Of a stretch of DNA of 64,000 nucleotides, positions 45,371 to 54,435 are shown one piece after another. The stretch's first letter is position 1. The number at the start of each line of letters is the position of its first letter. Both the position numbers and the translations under genes were made by a program. This stretch comes from DASUPK01 sp963848955 (GTDB lineage: Bacteria; Actinomycetota; Thermoleophilia; Solirubrobacterales; 70-9), in the NCBI GenBank assembly GCA_963848955.1, contig CAWKFQ010000004.1, positions 186,001 to 250,000 of the forward strand. The letters are read 5' to 3'. The notes under the pieces were generated by a model. That model did no database searches. It had not been told where the DNA came from and was given only the letters and a program-made list of their open reading frames with translations.

Positions 45371-47629
45371 ATGAGCGCCCTTTTGCACAAGGTTGGCGGG
45401 TTCGCCGCGCGGAGGGCCCCCTGGGTCGTTGCCGCCTGGATTGTGATCGCGATCGGGCTTGTGGTCATTGCGAACTCCGTCGGCAGGCCGGAGAACGACA
45501 ACGCGACGCTCCCGGGAACGGGCTCCCAGTCGGCAACCGACCTGCTGGACGACAAGCTGCCCGAGCAGGCCAACGGCAGCGTCCCGATCGTCCTGCAGTC
45601 GGACACCTCGCTCGCGCAGGGGCAGAACATGCAGGTCGTCGAGTCGACGGCGAAGTCCCTCTCCGAGAACCAGTACGTCCAGTCGGTGGTGAGCCCCTTC
45701 GACCCCCAGGGCGCGGCACAGATCACAAAGGACGGCAAGATCGCCTACATCGCCGTGGCGCTGAAGGTGTCATCCGGCGACCTCGACGACGAGGAGGCGA
45801 ATAGCGTCTTCGACGCGGCCCAGCCGGCCCGGGACGCCGGGATCGCGGTATCAGCCGGCGGCTACCTCGGCCAGCAGCTCTCCAGCCCCAGCACCGGGCT
45901 GAGCGAGATCATCGGCGTGCTGGCCGCCCTGATCATCCTGCTGTTCGCCTTCCGCAGCTTCGTCGCCGCACCGCTGCCGGTGACGACCGCGATTGTCGCC
46001 CTGGCCTGCGGCCTGGCGATCGTCGGAATGGCAGGACACGTGATCGACGTCCCGTCGATCGCCCCCACCCTGGGGATCATGCTCGGCCTCGCGGTGGGAA
46101 CCGACTACTCGCTGTTCATCATCAGCCGCCACCTGCGCTTCCTCGAGGAGGGGGTGGAACCCGACGAATCGATTGCCCGTTCCATCGGCACCTCGGGCTC
46201 GGCCGTCGTCTTCGCGGGGTGCACCGTGATCATCGCCCTGCTCTGCCTCTACTTCAGCGGCATCCCCCTGGTCCGCTCGCTCGGGTACACGACGGCGATC
46301 GTCGTCGCCACGGCGGTCCTCGCCGCGATCACGTTCCTTCCCGCCGTCCTCGGGCTGATCGGCAGGCGGATCCTGAAGCTGCGATTCCGGCTGGGTGAGC
46401 GCAAGCATGACGCTGATCACCCCGGTGGCTGGTTCAGGTGGGCCGGGGCGATCCGCAATCACCCACTGATCGCTGCCGTTACCGGGATAGTCGTACTGGG
46501 CCTCCTCGCACTTCCCGCCCTCGACCTCCGCCTGGGCGCGGAGGACTTCGGTCAGCTGCCCAAGGACACGACCGATCGCCAGGCCTACGACGCTCTGGCC
46601 GAAGGGTTCGGCGTGGGCACCAACGGGCCGCTGCTGATCGCGGTGAACGTCAGCGGCCAGCCCCTGACGGCGCCCTCGCCGCAGGATGCGCAGAGCGAAG
46701 AGGCGCAGGGCGTCCCGCCGCAGGTCGCCACTACGCCGGCGGGCGATACCCGCCTGGTCCACCTCGAGCAGGAGATCTCGAAGCAGAGCGACGTCCAGTC
46801 GGTGACTCCCGCCGCGACCGACAAGAGCGGCACCGCAGCGGTCTTCTCGGTCACCCCCAAGACCTCGCCCTCGGCCTACGCGACCCAGGACCTGGTCAAC
46901 CACCTCCGCGACAAGACGATCCCGGATGCCACCCAGGGGACCGGGCTGACGGCCTACGTCGGCGGAACCACAGCAGCAAACATCGACCTGGCGACCAAGA
47001 TCTGCGACAAGCTCTTCCTCGTGATCGGGATCGTGGTGGTGCTCAGCTTCCTCCTGCTCACCCTGGCCTTCCGTACGGTGCTCGTGCCGCTGGTCTCGGC
47101 GCTGATCAACCTGCTCGCGGTCGCCGCCGCCTACGGGATCCTGACCGCGGTGTTCGAGAAGGGGTTCGCGCTGTCGCTGATCGGCGTGGACAACGAGATG
47201 CCGGTGGTCAGCTACGTGCCGCTGATGATGTTCGCGATCCTGTTCGGCCTCTCGATGGACTATCAGGTGTTCCTGGTCTCGCGAATCACCGAGCGACACC
47301 AAGGCGGCGCGGACAACAGCGAGGCGGTCAGGGCGGGCCTCGTCAATTCCGGCCGAGTGATCGCCGCGGCGGCGACGATCATGTTCGCCGTCTTCTTCAG
47401 CTTCGTGCTCAACGGCGACCCGGTCGTCAAGCAGTTCGGGATCGGCCTGGCAGTGGCGGTGGCGATCGACGCCCTCGTCGTCCTGCTGATCATGCCCGGC
47501 CTGCTCGAACTGACCGGGGAGCGGAACTGGTATCTGCCGCGCTGGCTCGGCCGCGCGCTGCCCGACCTGAAGGTCGAGGGCGATCCGGAGATGGAGGCCG
47601 AGACGCCCGCGACGCAGGCCACCGCCTGA
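45371..47629 (+). CDS. MMPL/RND-family transporter
   Basis: The protein has 752 residues from the ATG at 45371, with AGGGAGAAGG upstream. First helix: APWVVAAWIVIAIGLVVIAN. The duplicated module has an outer loop (about 45-180), six helices including LGIMLGLAVGTDYSLFIISR, a second outer loop (about 400-550), and six helices ending with LFGLSMDYQVFLVSRITERH. The paired DYSLF/DYQVF motifs are the proton-relay Asp-Tyr pairs. It is a second MMPL protein only distantly related to the one at 32605 and has no adjacent regulator. It probably exports lipids or hydrophobic compounds. Confidence 0.9.
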   Translation: MSALLHKVGGFAARRAPWVVAAWIVIAIGLVVIANSVGRPENDNATLPGTGSQSATDLLDDKLPEQANGSVPIVLQSDTSLAQGQNMQVVESTAKSLSENQYVQSVVSPFDPQGAAQITKDGKIAYIAVALKVSSGDLDDEEANSVFDAAQPARDAGIAVSAGGYLGQQLSSPSTGLSEIIGVLAALIILLFAFRSFVAAPLPVTTAIVALACGLAIVGMAGHVIDVPSIAPTLGIMLGLAVGTDYSLFIISRHLRFLEEGVEPDESIARSIGTSGSAVVFAGCTVIIALLCLYFSGIPLVRSLGYTTAIVVATAVLAAITFLPAVLGLIGRRILKLRFRLGERKHDADHPGGWFRWAGAIRNHPLIAAVTGIVVLGLLALPALDLRLGAEDFGQLPKDTTDRQAYDALAEGFGVGTNGPLLIAVNVSGQPLTAPSPQDAQSEEAQGVPPQVATTPAGDTRLVHLEQEISKQSDVQSVTPAATDKSGTAAVFSVTPKTSPSAYATQDLVNHLRDKTIPDATQGTGLTAYVGGTTAANIDLATKICDKLFLVIGIVVVLSFLLLTLAFRTVLVPLVSALINLLAVAAAYGILTAVFEKGFALSLIGVDNEMPVVSYVPLMMFAILFGLSMDYQVFLVSRITERHQGGADNSEAVRAGLVNSGRVIAAAATIMFAVFFSFVLNGDPVVKQFGIGLAVAVAIDALVVLLIMPGLLELTGERNWYLPRWLGRALPDLKVEGDPEMEAETPATQATA

Positions 47630-47658
47630 GCCGACCGCGCCTATCATCAGCCGTCCCC

Positions 47659-47730
47659 GGGCGCGTAGCTCAGCGGGAGAGCGCTCCCCTCACACGGGAG
47701 AGGTCGCTGGTTCGATCCCAGCCGCGCCCA
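47659..47730 (+). tRNA. tRNA-Val (anticodon CAC)
   Basis: A 72-nt cloverleaf: acceptor GGGCGCG pairs with CGCGCCC, D-arm GCTC-AGCGGGA-GAGC, anticodon arm CTCCC-CTCACAC-GGGAG with anticodon CAC, and T-arm GCTGG-TTCGATC-CCAGC. The discriminator is A; CCA is not encoded. The 290 bp from here to 48021 holds no convincing gene. Confidence 0.96.
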
Positions 47731-48020
47731 CTGCGCTGACCCGTGTCAGTGTCCGCGGGTCCGCAGGGTGAGCTGCCATCTGCTTGCCGGCGGGGTGGTC
47801 CCGGCCGGCGGCTCGACGCCTCGCGGAAGCTCCCTGGGATCCGCCGGCCGTCCTGACTCCGATGACGATCACTCCGAAGATCGAGGCCACCAGGATCGCC
47901 AGGCGAACCGGGCCACCGTCGCCAGCGCCAGCCATGGCAGAAGGGTCTCGCCAGGAGCTGAAGCGGTCCTAAGCCTGCGGCGCGGCGGGGCGGCAAAGCT
48001 GTAACCGTGCGGCCCGCGAG

Positions 48021-48656
48021 ATGACTGAAGACCATGAATTGGTCCAGCGACTTCGCGATGGCGACGAGTCGGCATTCGTGGAATTGATCGACCGGTACGG
48101 AGCGACGATGCTGCGCGTGGCACAGATGTACGTCCGCGACCGCGCGACTGCCGAGGAGGTCGTGCAGGAGACCTGGTTGGCGGTGCTCAACGGGATCGAC
48201 CGCTTCGAGGAGCGCTCGAGCCTCAAGACCTGGCTCTTCCGGATCCTCACCAACCGCGCCAAGACCCGCGGCCAGAGGGACGGTCGCATGGTTCCCTTCT
48301 CCGCGCTGGCCGGGGCGAGCGATGAGCCAGACCCGTCGGTCGATCCGGACCGCTTCTTCGGCCCGGACTCCCCCCGCCCCGGGGCCTGGGCGGCGCCACC
48401 GGTGGCCTGGCCGCAGGAGAAGCTGCTGGAGAGCGAGACGCTCAGGGTGATCGAGATGGCGATCGACGAGCTGCCCGAGGCCCAGCGCGACGTGATCCTG
48501 CTGCGGGACGTCGACGGCTGGACCCCGATCGAGGTCTCGGACGCGCTCGGGATCACCGACGGGAATCAGCGCGTCCTGCTCCACCGGGCCCGTTCCCGGG
48601 TGCGCGCGGCGCTCGAGCGCTATCTGAATCCGGAGATCGCCGGAGGTACGCCATGA
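48021..48656 (+). CDS. ECF RNA polymerase sigma factor
   Basis: The protein has 211 residues from the ATG at 48021. Region 2 is FVELIDRYGATMLRVAQMYV and AEEVVQETWLAVLNGIDRFE, with SSLKTWLFRILTNRAKTRGQ. Region 4 is AIDELPEAQRDVILLRDVDG and EVSDALGITDGNQRVLLHRA. The linker between regions is long and Pro-rich. The stop overlaps the ATG of a zf-HC2 protein, the normal sigma/anti-sigma coupling, so it is probably held inactive until a redox or envelope signal releases it. Confidence 0.92.
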   Translation: MTEDHELVQRLRDGDESAFVELIDRYGATMLRVAQMYVRDRATAEEVVQETWLAVLNGIDRFEERSSLKTWLFRILTNRAKTRGQRDGRMVPFSALAGASDEPDPSVDPDRFFGPDSPRPGAWAAPPVAWPQEKLLESETLRVIEMAIDELPEAQRDVILLRDVDGWTPIEVSDALGITDGNQRVLLHRARSRVRAALERYLNPEIAGGTP

Positions 48657-48913
48657 GGCTCTTCAGCCGGGAGATGGCCTGCCAGGAGCTGGTCGAGCTG
48701 GTCACCGCCTATTTCGACGGCAGCCTCTCGCGCCGTGACCGGCGCCGCTTCGACGCCCACATCCGGGGCTGCGAGCACTGCACCGCCTACGTCGAGCAGA
48801 TGCGCCTGCTGATCGCCGCGACCGGCCGCCTCACCGAGGAGGACCTCGAGCCGGCGGCCCGCGACGAGCTTCTCGCCGCCTTCCGCGGTTGGAGCGAGGA
48901 ACGACCCGTTTAG
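48653..48913 (+). CDS. Zinc-finger (zf-HC2) anti-sigma factor
   Basis: The protein has 86 residues. The ZAS zinc motif H-x3-C-x2-C is His36, Cys40 and Cys43 (DAHIRGCEHC), with Cys10 as a likely fourth ligand (EMACQELVELVTAYFDGSLS). There is no membrane helix, so it is a soluble anti-sigma of the redox-sensing kind. The ATG overlaps the sigma gene stop (ATGA). The 3' end overlaps the convergent TreT-like gene by 4 bp. Confidence 0.9.
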   Translation: MRLFSREMACQELVELVTAYFDGSLSRRDRRRFDAHIRGCEHCTAYVEQMRLLIAATGRLTEEDLEPAARDELLAAFRGWSEERPV

Positions 48914-50329
48914 TCCTGGAGCAGCTTCTCGATCAGATGCATGTACTGCACCAGGCTGCGGGTGTCGAGGAAGTCATCGAGGACGCGCTGGTGGGCCGCC
49001 TTCCCGAACTCGGCGGCCCGCTCCGGGTCTGAGATGAAGCCGTCGACCGCGCGGGCTACGGCTTCCAGGTCGGTGGGGTCGTCGATCAGGACCCCGGAGA
49101 CGCCGTCCTCGATCTGATCCTGGATCCCGCCGACTCGGCTGGCCACCATCGGCCTTGATTTCCACATCGCCTCGGCGACGGTGAGCCCGAAGCCCTCCGC
49201 CAGGCTCTTCTGCACGACCACGTCGGAGCGCCGCTGGATCGCGTTCACCATCGCCGCGTTCTCCTCGCTGTCGGCCATGGGCAGGGAGGCGAGATGGACG
49301 CGGGCTCGCTTCTCGGCGGGAAGCTGATCGCGATGGGAGGTGACGTCGGCGAGGACCTCAGCTCCTTCCGGGTCGTCCGAGACGTCGGCCACCGATGGAC
49401 CGGCCAGGAGCAGATGGGAGCCGTCGGCCTCCATGTACTCGGCGAAGCTGCGGAGCACGCCGACCGGGTCCTTGAGCCGATCCCAGCGCGAGACCTGGCT
49501 GATCAGCGGCGCGCCCTCGGGGACCGGCTCGTCCTGGACCAGGTCCGCGCGGCGAGTGACGCGGGCCTCGCTGCCGTCGAAGCGGCGGAAGAGGGCGTGG
49601 CCCACGTCATCGGAGTCCTGTAGGCCGATCACGGCGAGGATCGCCCGCACCGCCTCGGGGTCGAGGTCCTGGTTCTTCGGGGAGAAGGCATCGATGGATG
49701 GCGGGACGATCCAGATCCGCTCCTTGTCGAGCCCCTCCCAGACGAACCGCTCACGCGAGAAGACGTACGCGTCGGCGTCGGTGACGTAGGGCCGCATGAA
49801 GTCCCAGGCTGCGCGGGCGAGCTCGCCGGGCCGGTCCACGCCGATGTGGCAGCGCCAGATCACCCGGACGTCGGAGGCGACCACGTGAGGGACGAGGCCC
49901 GCCGGCTGCGGGTCATGGATGTAGACGAGATCGCCGGGCTGGACGAGCTCGGACGAGCTCGTCCGCGGCCTCCGCCAGCGCCGCCTCGTAGATCTCGCGC
50001 TCCTTCGGCCCCAGCGGTCCACCGTCTCCCTTGGACTCGTGCAGGTTGTTGTGGATCCGCTTGGTGATGCGGAAGAAGTCCGGGTTCCCGGAGATCGTCA
50101 TCCAGCGGACGTCGACGCCGGCGCCGCGGGCGTAGGCCAAGAGCGACTGGAGCAGCTCCGCGACCCCACCTCCCCGCGCGGTCGAGTTCACGTGCCAGAC
50201 GACCCTGCCCTTGAGCAGCCGCCGCGATTCGTCGATCGCCTCGTCTACCTCTTCCCAGCGGTCACCGAGCAGCGCCTCGAAGCGCTCCGGCGAGAACGAA
50301 GCGACTTTGACCTCTTGAAGCGCGGACAT
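48910..50329 (-). CDS. treT: Trehalose synthase (TreT-like GT4) disrupted by a 10-bp tandem duplication
   Basis: ATG at 50327-50329. The N-terminal domain is VVWHVNSTARGGGVAELLQS and GVDVRWMTISGNPDFFRITK, characteristic of trehalose glycosyltransferring synthase. The chain should run from DELV into QPGDLVYIHDPQPAGLVPHV, but GGACGAGCTC is present twice in tandem (49941-49950 and 49951-49960), shifting the frame. The rest is a full GT4 domain: VSRWDRLKDPVGVLRSFAEY, and the donor site VQKSLAEGFGLTVAEAMWKS. The repaired length is about 470 residues. It would join NDP-glucose and glucose to trehalose. Removal of one repeat unit restores the frame exactly, so either an assembly artefact or a reversible slippage mutation. 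Confidence 0.82.
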
Positions 50330-50429
50330 CGCCCCGGACCCTATTGGCCGGAGCGTCGCGGCAGCGGCCCTCACCGTATCCCAGCGCGCGATGCTCAAGC
50401 TGCTGGCCGATCGGCCCGATAGCTGCTCC

Positions 50430-50681
50430 ATGGACGCCGAGAGCAGGCGGGAGCGAATCGTGGTCGAGACCGAGCGCTACAGCATCGTGGGCGACGTCAC
50501 GCTCCCGGCCGAGGGATTCCACAGCCGTCTCTCGGACCTGCTCAATCGGGAGGGAGTGCATTTCATCCCGCTCATCGACGCGACGATCACTGGCCGCAAT
50601 GGCGAGCCTCCACAGCAGCGGCCCTTCATCGCCGTGGCGCGGGACCACGTCCAGGTCGCGTACGAGGCATCTGACGGCTAG
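50430..50681 (+). CDS. DUF6812-like small protein
   Basis: The protein has 83 residues from the ATG at 50430; an ATG at 50391 would extend it by 13 residues. The sequence RRERIVVETERYSIVGDVTL, PAEGFHSRLSDLLNREGVHF and PFIAVARDHVQVAYEASDG suggests a small beta-barrel, as in DUF6812 proteins found widely in actinobacteria. No membrane segment. Its stop overlaps the AlgH gene (convergent) by 4 bp. Function unknown. Confidence 0.68.
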   Translation: MDAESRRERIVVETERYSIVGDVTLPAEGFHSRLSDLLNREGVHFIPLIDATITGRNGEPPQQRPFIAVARDHVQVAYEASDG

Positions 50682-51211
50682 TTCACCGACGGGTCCGCCG
50701 GCATCCGCGCGAGCAGCGCGAACTCGCCCCCCTTCCGCGCCAGCACCTCGGACCAGAGATCGCCGTCCCGGAAGGGATCGTCGGGATGCGCGTCCTCGAC
50801 GATCCAAGACTCCTGCTCGAGCTCCCCGTCCAGCTGACCGGCCGCCCAGCCCGCGTAGCCCACATATACCCGCAGGCGGTTGAGGTCGGGCGGATCGTCG
50901 AGGTCGACCATGCCGACGGACCCGACGATCAGCTTGGTGGCGGCGGTCGGATCGGAGTGGTCGCCGACCGCGGTCACCGCGTTGGGCTGGACCGGACCGC
51001 CGACGTGGATCAGGTGCTCGTCGCCGATCAGCTCGGCCAGCTCCGGCGAGGCATCGCCGACGCTCGTCCCCGAGGGCCGGTTGAGAACCAGTCCGAAGGC
51101 GCCCTGATCGGAGTGCTCGACCACCAGGATCACGGTCCGGTGGAAGTAGTCCGGCATGCTCGGTGAGGCGATCAGCAGGTTCCCGCTCAGGCTCTCTGTC
51201 ACCGCTCTCAC
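50678..51211 (-). CDS. YqgE/AlgH family protein
   Basis: The protein has 177 residues. The family signature is clear: LSGNLLIASPSMPDYFHRTV, ILVVEHSDQGAFGLVLNRPS, HVGGPVQPNAVTAVGDHS and RVYVGYAGWAAGQLDGELEQ followed by ESWIVEDAHPDDPF. Biochemical role is unknown although AlgH was linked to alginate regulation in Pseudomonas. It diverges from the GST gene with 15 bp between the starts. Confidence 0.93.
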   Translation of the reverse strand: MRAVTESLSGNLLIASPSMPDYFHRTVILVVEHSDQGAFGLVLNRPSGTSVGDASPELAELIGDEHLIHVGGPVQPNAVTAVGDHSDPTAATKLIVGSVGMVDLDDPPDLNRLRVYVGYAGWAAGQLDGELEQESWIVEDAHPDDPFRDGDLWSEVLARKGGEFALLARMPADPSVN

Positions 51212-51226
51212 AATAGGCTCCAGACA

Positions 51227-51966
51227 TGGGGATCAAGCTGTACGGGACGCAGCCCTCGCCCCCTTCGCACAGCGCCCGCCTGATGATCGAGCGCAAGGGG
51301 CTGGACCACAAGATGGTCTGGCTGCTCCCGGGGCTGTGGCCGGCCCTGCTACGGACACGGGGTTTCGCGGCGGAACCGTCCCGGCGATGAAGGTCGACGG
51401 CCGGCGGATCCAGGGGTCGACGCTGATCTCACGGGAGCTGGAGGAGCTCAAGGCCGAGCCGCCCCTCTTCCCCTCTGATTCCGAGAAGCGCGTCGCGGTC
51501 GAGGAGGCGGAGCGCTGGGGCGACGAGGTCCTCCAGGACGTGCCGCGCCGGATCGTTCGCTGGCTGTCTGTGCACCGCCCGGAGACCAAGGTGATGATCG
51601 CGAGGGAGGTCGGCATCCCCTTCCCCCGCTTCGCGGCCTGGATCAACACGCCGGCGGCCAAGCACCTGGCCAACAAGGTCGATGCCGACGGCGAGATCCA
51701 GCGGGCGATCGCGCAGGTCCCCGAGGTGCTCGACCACGTCGACCAGCTGATCGCGGATGGAGTGATCGGAGGGGAGGAGCCCGAACGCGGCGGACTTCCA
51801 GATCGCGACCTCCGTTCGGATGCTGCTCAACGTCGGCGACCTGGATCCTGTGACGAAGGACAGGCCTGCCGCCGACCTGGCGATGCGCTACGTGCCGGAG
51901 TTCGGCACCGACTTCCCGGCCGGCCTGCTGCCGGCCGAGTGGCTCACGGCGTTAGAACGATCTTGA
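51227..51966 (+). CDS. Glutathione S-transferase-like protein, two frameshifts
   Basis: ATG at 51227 starts MGIKLYGTQPSPPSHSARLM, a thioredoxin-fold N-terminus with a Ser at the catalytic position. A shift near 51364 leads to MKVDGRRIQGSTLISRELEE, the conserved 'V..L.dG..l.eS..I..yL' cis-Pro/Ser segment. The helical domain follows (WGDEVLQDVPRRIVRWLSVH). A second shift at a CCC run near 51783 leads to NAADFQIATSVRMLLNVGDL and the end at TGA 51964-51966. The repaired protein has about 246 residues. The 3' end overlaps the convergent alcohol dehydrogenase by 23 bp. Actinobacteria with mycothiol often keep such proteins with unclear substrates. Confidence 0.78.
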
Positions 51967-52978
51967 GCGCCTCGCGGTTGTCGTAGGCGCGGTAGGCGTC
52001 CGGCGCCTCGTCGAGCTTCATGTGGTGGGTCACCAGGGGCGTCGGGTCGAGCTTGCCCTCGGAGAGCAGGTCGAGCACCGGGTCCACGTGCTTGATCACG
52101 TTGGCGTGCCCGCTGGTCAGGGTCAGCGCCTTGATCCAGAGGATGCCCATGTGCACGTCGGCCCGCTCGGCGTAGACCCCCGTGACCGAGACGGTTCCGG
52201 CCTTGCGGGCGAGGCGCAGCGCCAGATCGAGCGCCTCGGGATGACCGACGGCATCGACCGCCAGGTCCACGCCCCGTCCCTCCGTCAGCTTCTTGACCTC
52301 GGCGCGCGGGTCCTGCTCGGTTAGATGGACCGCCGTCGCCCCGAAGGATTCGGCCATACGCAGCCGGTCCTCCACCGTGTCGATCGCCACCACCTCCGAC
52401 GCGCCGGCCGCCTTGGCTGCCTGCACCGCGCAGAGGCCCACCGGGCCCATACCGAGGATCGCGGCGGTCTCGCCCTCTGCCAGGGGCCGCGAGTCGACCG
52501 CGTGGTAGGCGGTTCCCATCACGTCGCCGGCAAACAGGGCGACCTCGTCGGTGAGACCGTCGGGGACCTTGCGGAGCGTCAGGTTCGCGTGCGGCACGAG
52601 GAGCAGCTCCGCCTGCGCCCCCTGCAGAGAGCCCAGCGCCTTGCCGTGGCCGAAGACCCGCGCCTCGTCGCACTTGTGGAACTCCTCGCGCCGGCAGAAG
52701 AAGCACTCGCCGCAGGCGGTCCCGTAGGTGCCGAGAACACGGTCGCCGACCGACACCCGGCTGACGTCGTCGCCGGCGGCGACCACCTCGCCGACGAATT
52801 CGTGGCCGATCACGAAGCCCGGCTCGATCTGCACCCGTCCGTGGTAGATGTGGAGGTCCGAGCCGCAGATCCCGCTCGCCTGGACGCGGACGAGGGCGTC
52901 GTCGGACGCGAGCAGCTCGGGCTCCGAGACCTCGTCGACCTGGACCTCGCCGGGCGCCTGGAAGGTGACCGCTCTCAT
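51944..52978 (-). CDS. Zinc-dependent alcohol dehydrogenase (MDR family)
   Basis: The protein has 344 residues. The catalytic zinc site is ICGSDLHIYHGRVQIEPGFV with GHEFVGEVVAAGDDVSRVSV; the structural-zinc loop has Cys at GTACGECFFCRREEFHKCDE. The NAD fold is AAILGMGPVGLCAVQAAKAA with an acidic strand end (VVAIDTVEDRLRMAESFGAT) preferring NAD. Relatives act on threonine, glutathione-formaldehyde or polyols; the substrate is not clear here. It diverges from the SDR gene with 39 bp between the starts. Confidence 0.9.
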   Translation of the reverse strand: MRAVTFQAPGEVQVDEVSEPELLASDDALVRVQASGICGSDLHIYHGRVQIEPGFVIGHEFVGEVVAAGDDVSRVSVGDRVLGTYGTACGECFFCRREEFHKCDEARVFGHGKALGSLQGAQAELLLVPHANLTLRKVPDGLTDEVALFAGDVMGTAYHAVDSRPLAEGETAAILGMGPVGLCAVQAAKAAGASEVVAIDTVEDRLRMAESFGATAVHLTEQDPRAEVKKLTEGRGVDLAVDAVGHPEALDLALRLARKAGTVSVTGVYAERADVHMGILWIKALTLTSGHANVIKHVDPVLDLLSEGKLDPTPLVTHHMKLDEAPDAYRAYDNREALKIVLTP

Positions 52979-53017
52979 AGATGGAGCGTATAGACGCGTT
53001 GCGCATAAGATCGCTGC

Positions 53018-53872
53018 ATGGGGATCGAGAAGTCACGGCCGGTGCTGATCACGGGCTGCTCGACTGGGATCGGGCGGGCGACGGCGGAGCGACTCGCGGA
53101 CGAGGGCTACAACGTGCACGCGACCGCGCGCGAACCCGAGTCGATCGAGGATCTCGCCAGGCGGGGCATGAAGACCCTCGCACTCGACGTCACGGACGAG
53201 GGCTCGATGGAGGCAGCGGTCGCCGAGGTCGAGAAGGACGGCCCGGTCGGCGCGCTGGTCAACAACGCCGGCTACAGCCAGAGCGGCGCGATCGAGACGA
53301 TCCCGATGTCGAGCGTCCGCAGGCAGTTCGAGACGAACGTCTTCGGATTGATCCGCATGTGCCAGCTCGTGCTGCCGGGGATGCGTGGCGCGGGCTCCGG
53401 CCGGATCGTGAACATGAGCTCGATGGGCGGCAAGCTGGTCTTCCCCGGGGGCGGCATCTACCACGCGACCAAGCACTCGGTTGAGGCCCTCTCCGACGCT
53501 CTCCGCTTCGAGGTCCACGGGTTCGGCGTCCACGTCGTGATCATCGAGCCGGGGCTGATCGTCACCGACTTCGGCGAAACCGCGGCGGGAAGCCTCGCCG
53601 ATGTCGAGGAGCACGGCCCGTACGCCGGGTTCAACGCGGAGGTGGCGCGGGTGACCGCCAATGCCTACACCGGATCGATGGCGCGCTTCGGGGCCGGGCC
53701 CGATGCCGTGGCGAAGAAGATCTCCAAGGCGCTCTCGGCGAGTCGGCCGAACACGCGCTACAAGGTGACGGCGTCGGCCAAGCTGATGATGGGCATGCGG
53801 AGCCTGATGACGGACCGGATGTGGGATCGGATGGTCCGCTCGCAGTACCCGCCCCCCAAGGCCGAATCCTGA
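53018..53872 (+). CDS. Short-chain dehydrogenase/reductase
   Basis: The protein has 284 residues from the ATG at 53018. The nucleotide-binding motif is LITGCSTGIGRATAERLADE, with NNAGYSQSGAIETIP, the catalytic Ser in GRIVNMSSMGGKLVFPGGGI, and the YxxxK pair in IYHATKHSVEALSDALRFEV (Tyr near residue 148). The C-terminal extension (about 215-284) is longer than in minimal SDRs and resembles the oxidoreductases acting on retinoid/steroid-like or lipid substrates. Its TGA shares a base with the ATG of the nicotinamidase gene, so the two are coupled. Confidence 0.9.
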   Translation: MGIEKSRPVLITGCSTGIGRATAERLADEGYNVHATAREPESIEDLARRGMKTLALDVTDEGSMEAAVAEVEKDGPVGALVNNAGYSQSGAIETIPMSSVRRQFETNVFGLIRMCQLVLPGMRGAGSGRIVNMSSMGGKLVFPGGGIYHATKHSVEALSDALRFEVHGFGVHVVIIEPGLIVTDFGETAAGSLADVEEHGPYAGFNAEVARVTANAYTGSMARFGAGPDAVAKKISKALSASRPNTRYKVTASAKLMMGMRSLMTDRMWDRMVRSQYPPPKAES

Positions 53873-54435
53873 TGTCCCGGGCGCTGCTGATCATCGACTT
53901 CCAGAACGACTTCACCTCCGGCGGTGCGCTCGCGGTGCCGGGCGGAGACGAGATCGCCGAGCCGGTGAAGCGCCTGGCGGACCAGTTCGATCACGTCTTC
54001 GCCACGCGCGACTGGCACCCGCCGGACCACGCCTCCTTCGCGACGGAGGGAGGCCCATGGCCGGTGCACTGCGTGCAGGGCACGCACGGGGCCGAGCTCC
54101 ATCCCGCGATGCGCGACGTCGAGGTCGACGCGATCGTCGATGTGGGCGTCGAGAGGGATGACGAGGGCTACTCCGGCTTCGAGAAGTCGAAGCTCGCCGA
54201 CCTGCTCCACGAGGCCGGCGTCGACGAAGTGGCCGTCGTGGGCCTGGCGACCGACTACTGCGTGCGGGCCTCCGCGATCGACGCCTGCCGCGAAGGATTC
54301 GACACGACGGTGGTCACGGACGCCATCCGCGCCGTCGAGGTCAATCCCGGTGACGGCGAGCGTGCCCTCGAGGACATGAAGCGCGCCGGCGCGAAGCTGG
54401 CGACGTCCCGCGAGCTCTCGCCCGCCGCCCGGTGA
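53872..54435 (+). CDS. pncA: Nicotinamidase (isochorismatase family)
   Basis: The protein has 187 residues from the ATG at 53872. The catalytic Asp is in LLIIDFQNDFTSGGALAVPG; the metal-binding part is FATRDWHPPDHASFATEGGP, with WPVHCVQGTHGAELHP. The nucleophilic Cys is in VVGLATDYCVRASAIDACRE (near residue 130). It hydrolyses nicotinamide to nicotinate for NAD salvage. The stop overlaps the GTG of the DNA ligase gene, which is of interest because the upstream SDR and this enzyme both concern NAD(P). Confidence 0.92.
   Translation: MSRALLIIDFQNDFTSGGALAVPGGDEIAEPVKRLADQFDHVFATRDWHPPDHASFATEGGPWPVHCVQGTHGAELHPAMRDVEVDAIVDVGVERDDEGYSGFEKSKLADLLHEAGVDEVAVVGLATDYCVRASAIDACREGFDTTVVTDAIRAVEVNPGDGERALEDMKRAGAKLATSRELSPAAR

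Noticed and set aside
45371..47629. Possible paralogous duplication of the two MMPL genes within the window
   Set aside because: Only the family-wide proton-relay motifs match; loops and helices differ too much for a recent duplication.
47690..47935. Minus-strand frame with a hydrophobic start and ending GIEPATSPV
   Set aside because: The end is the antisense translation of tRNA-Val; the hydrophobic part may be chance and no ribosome-binding site is seen.
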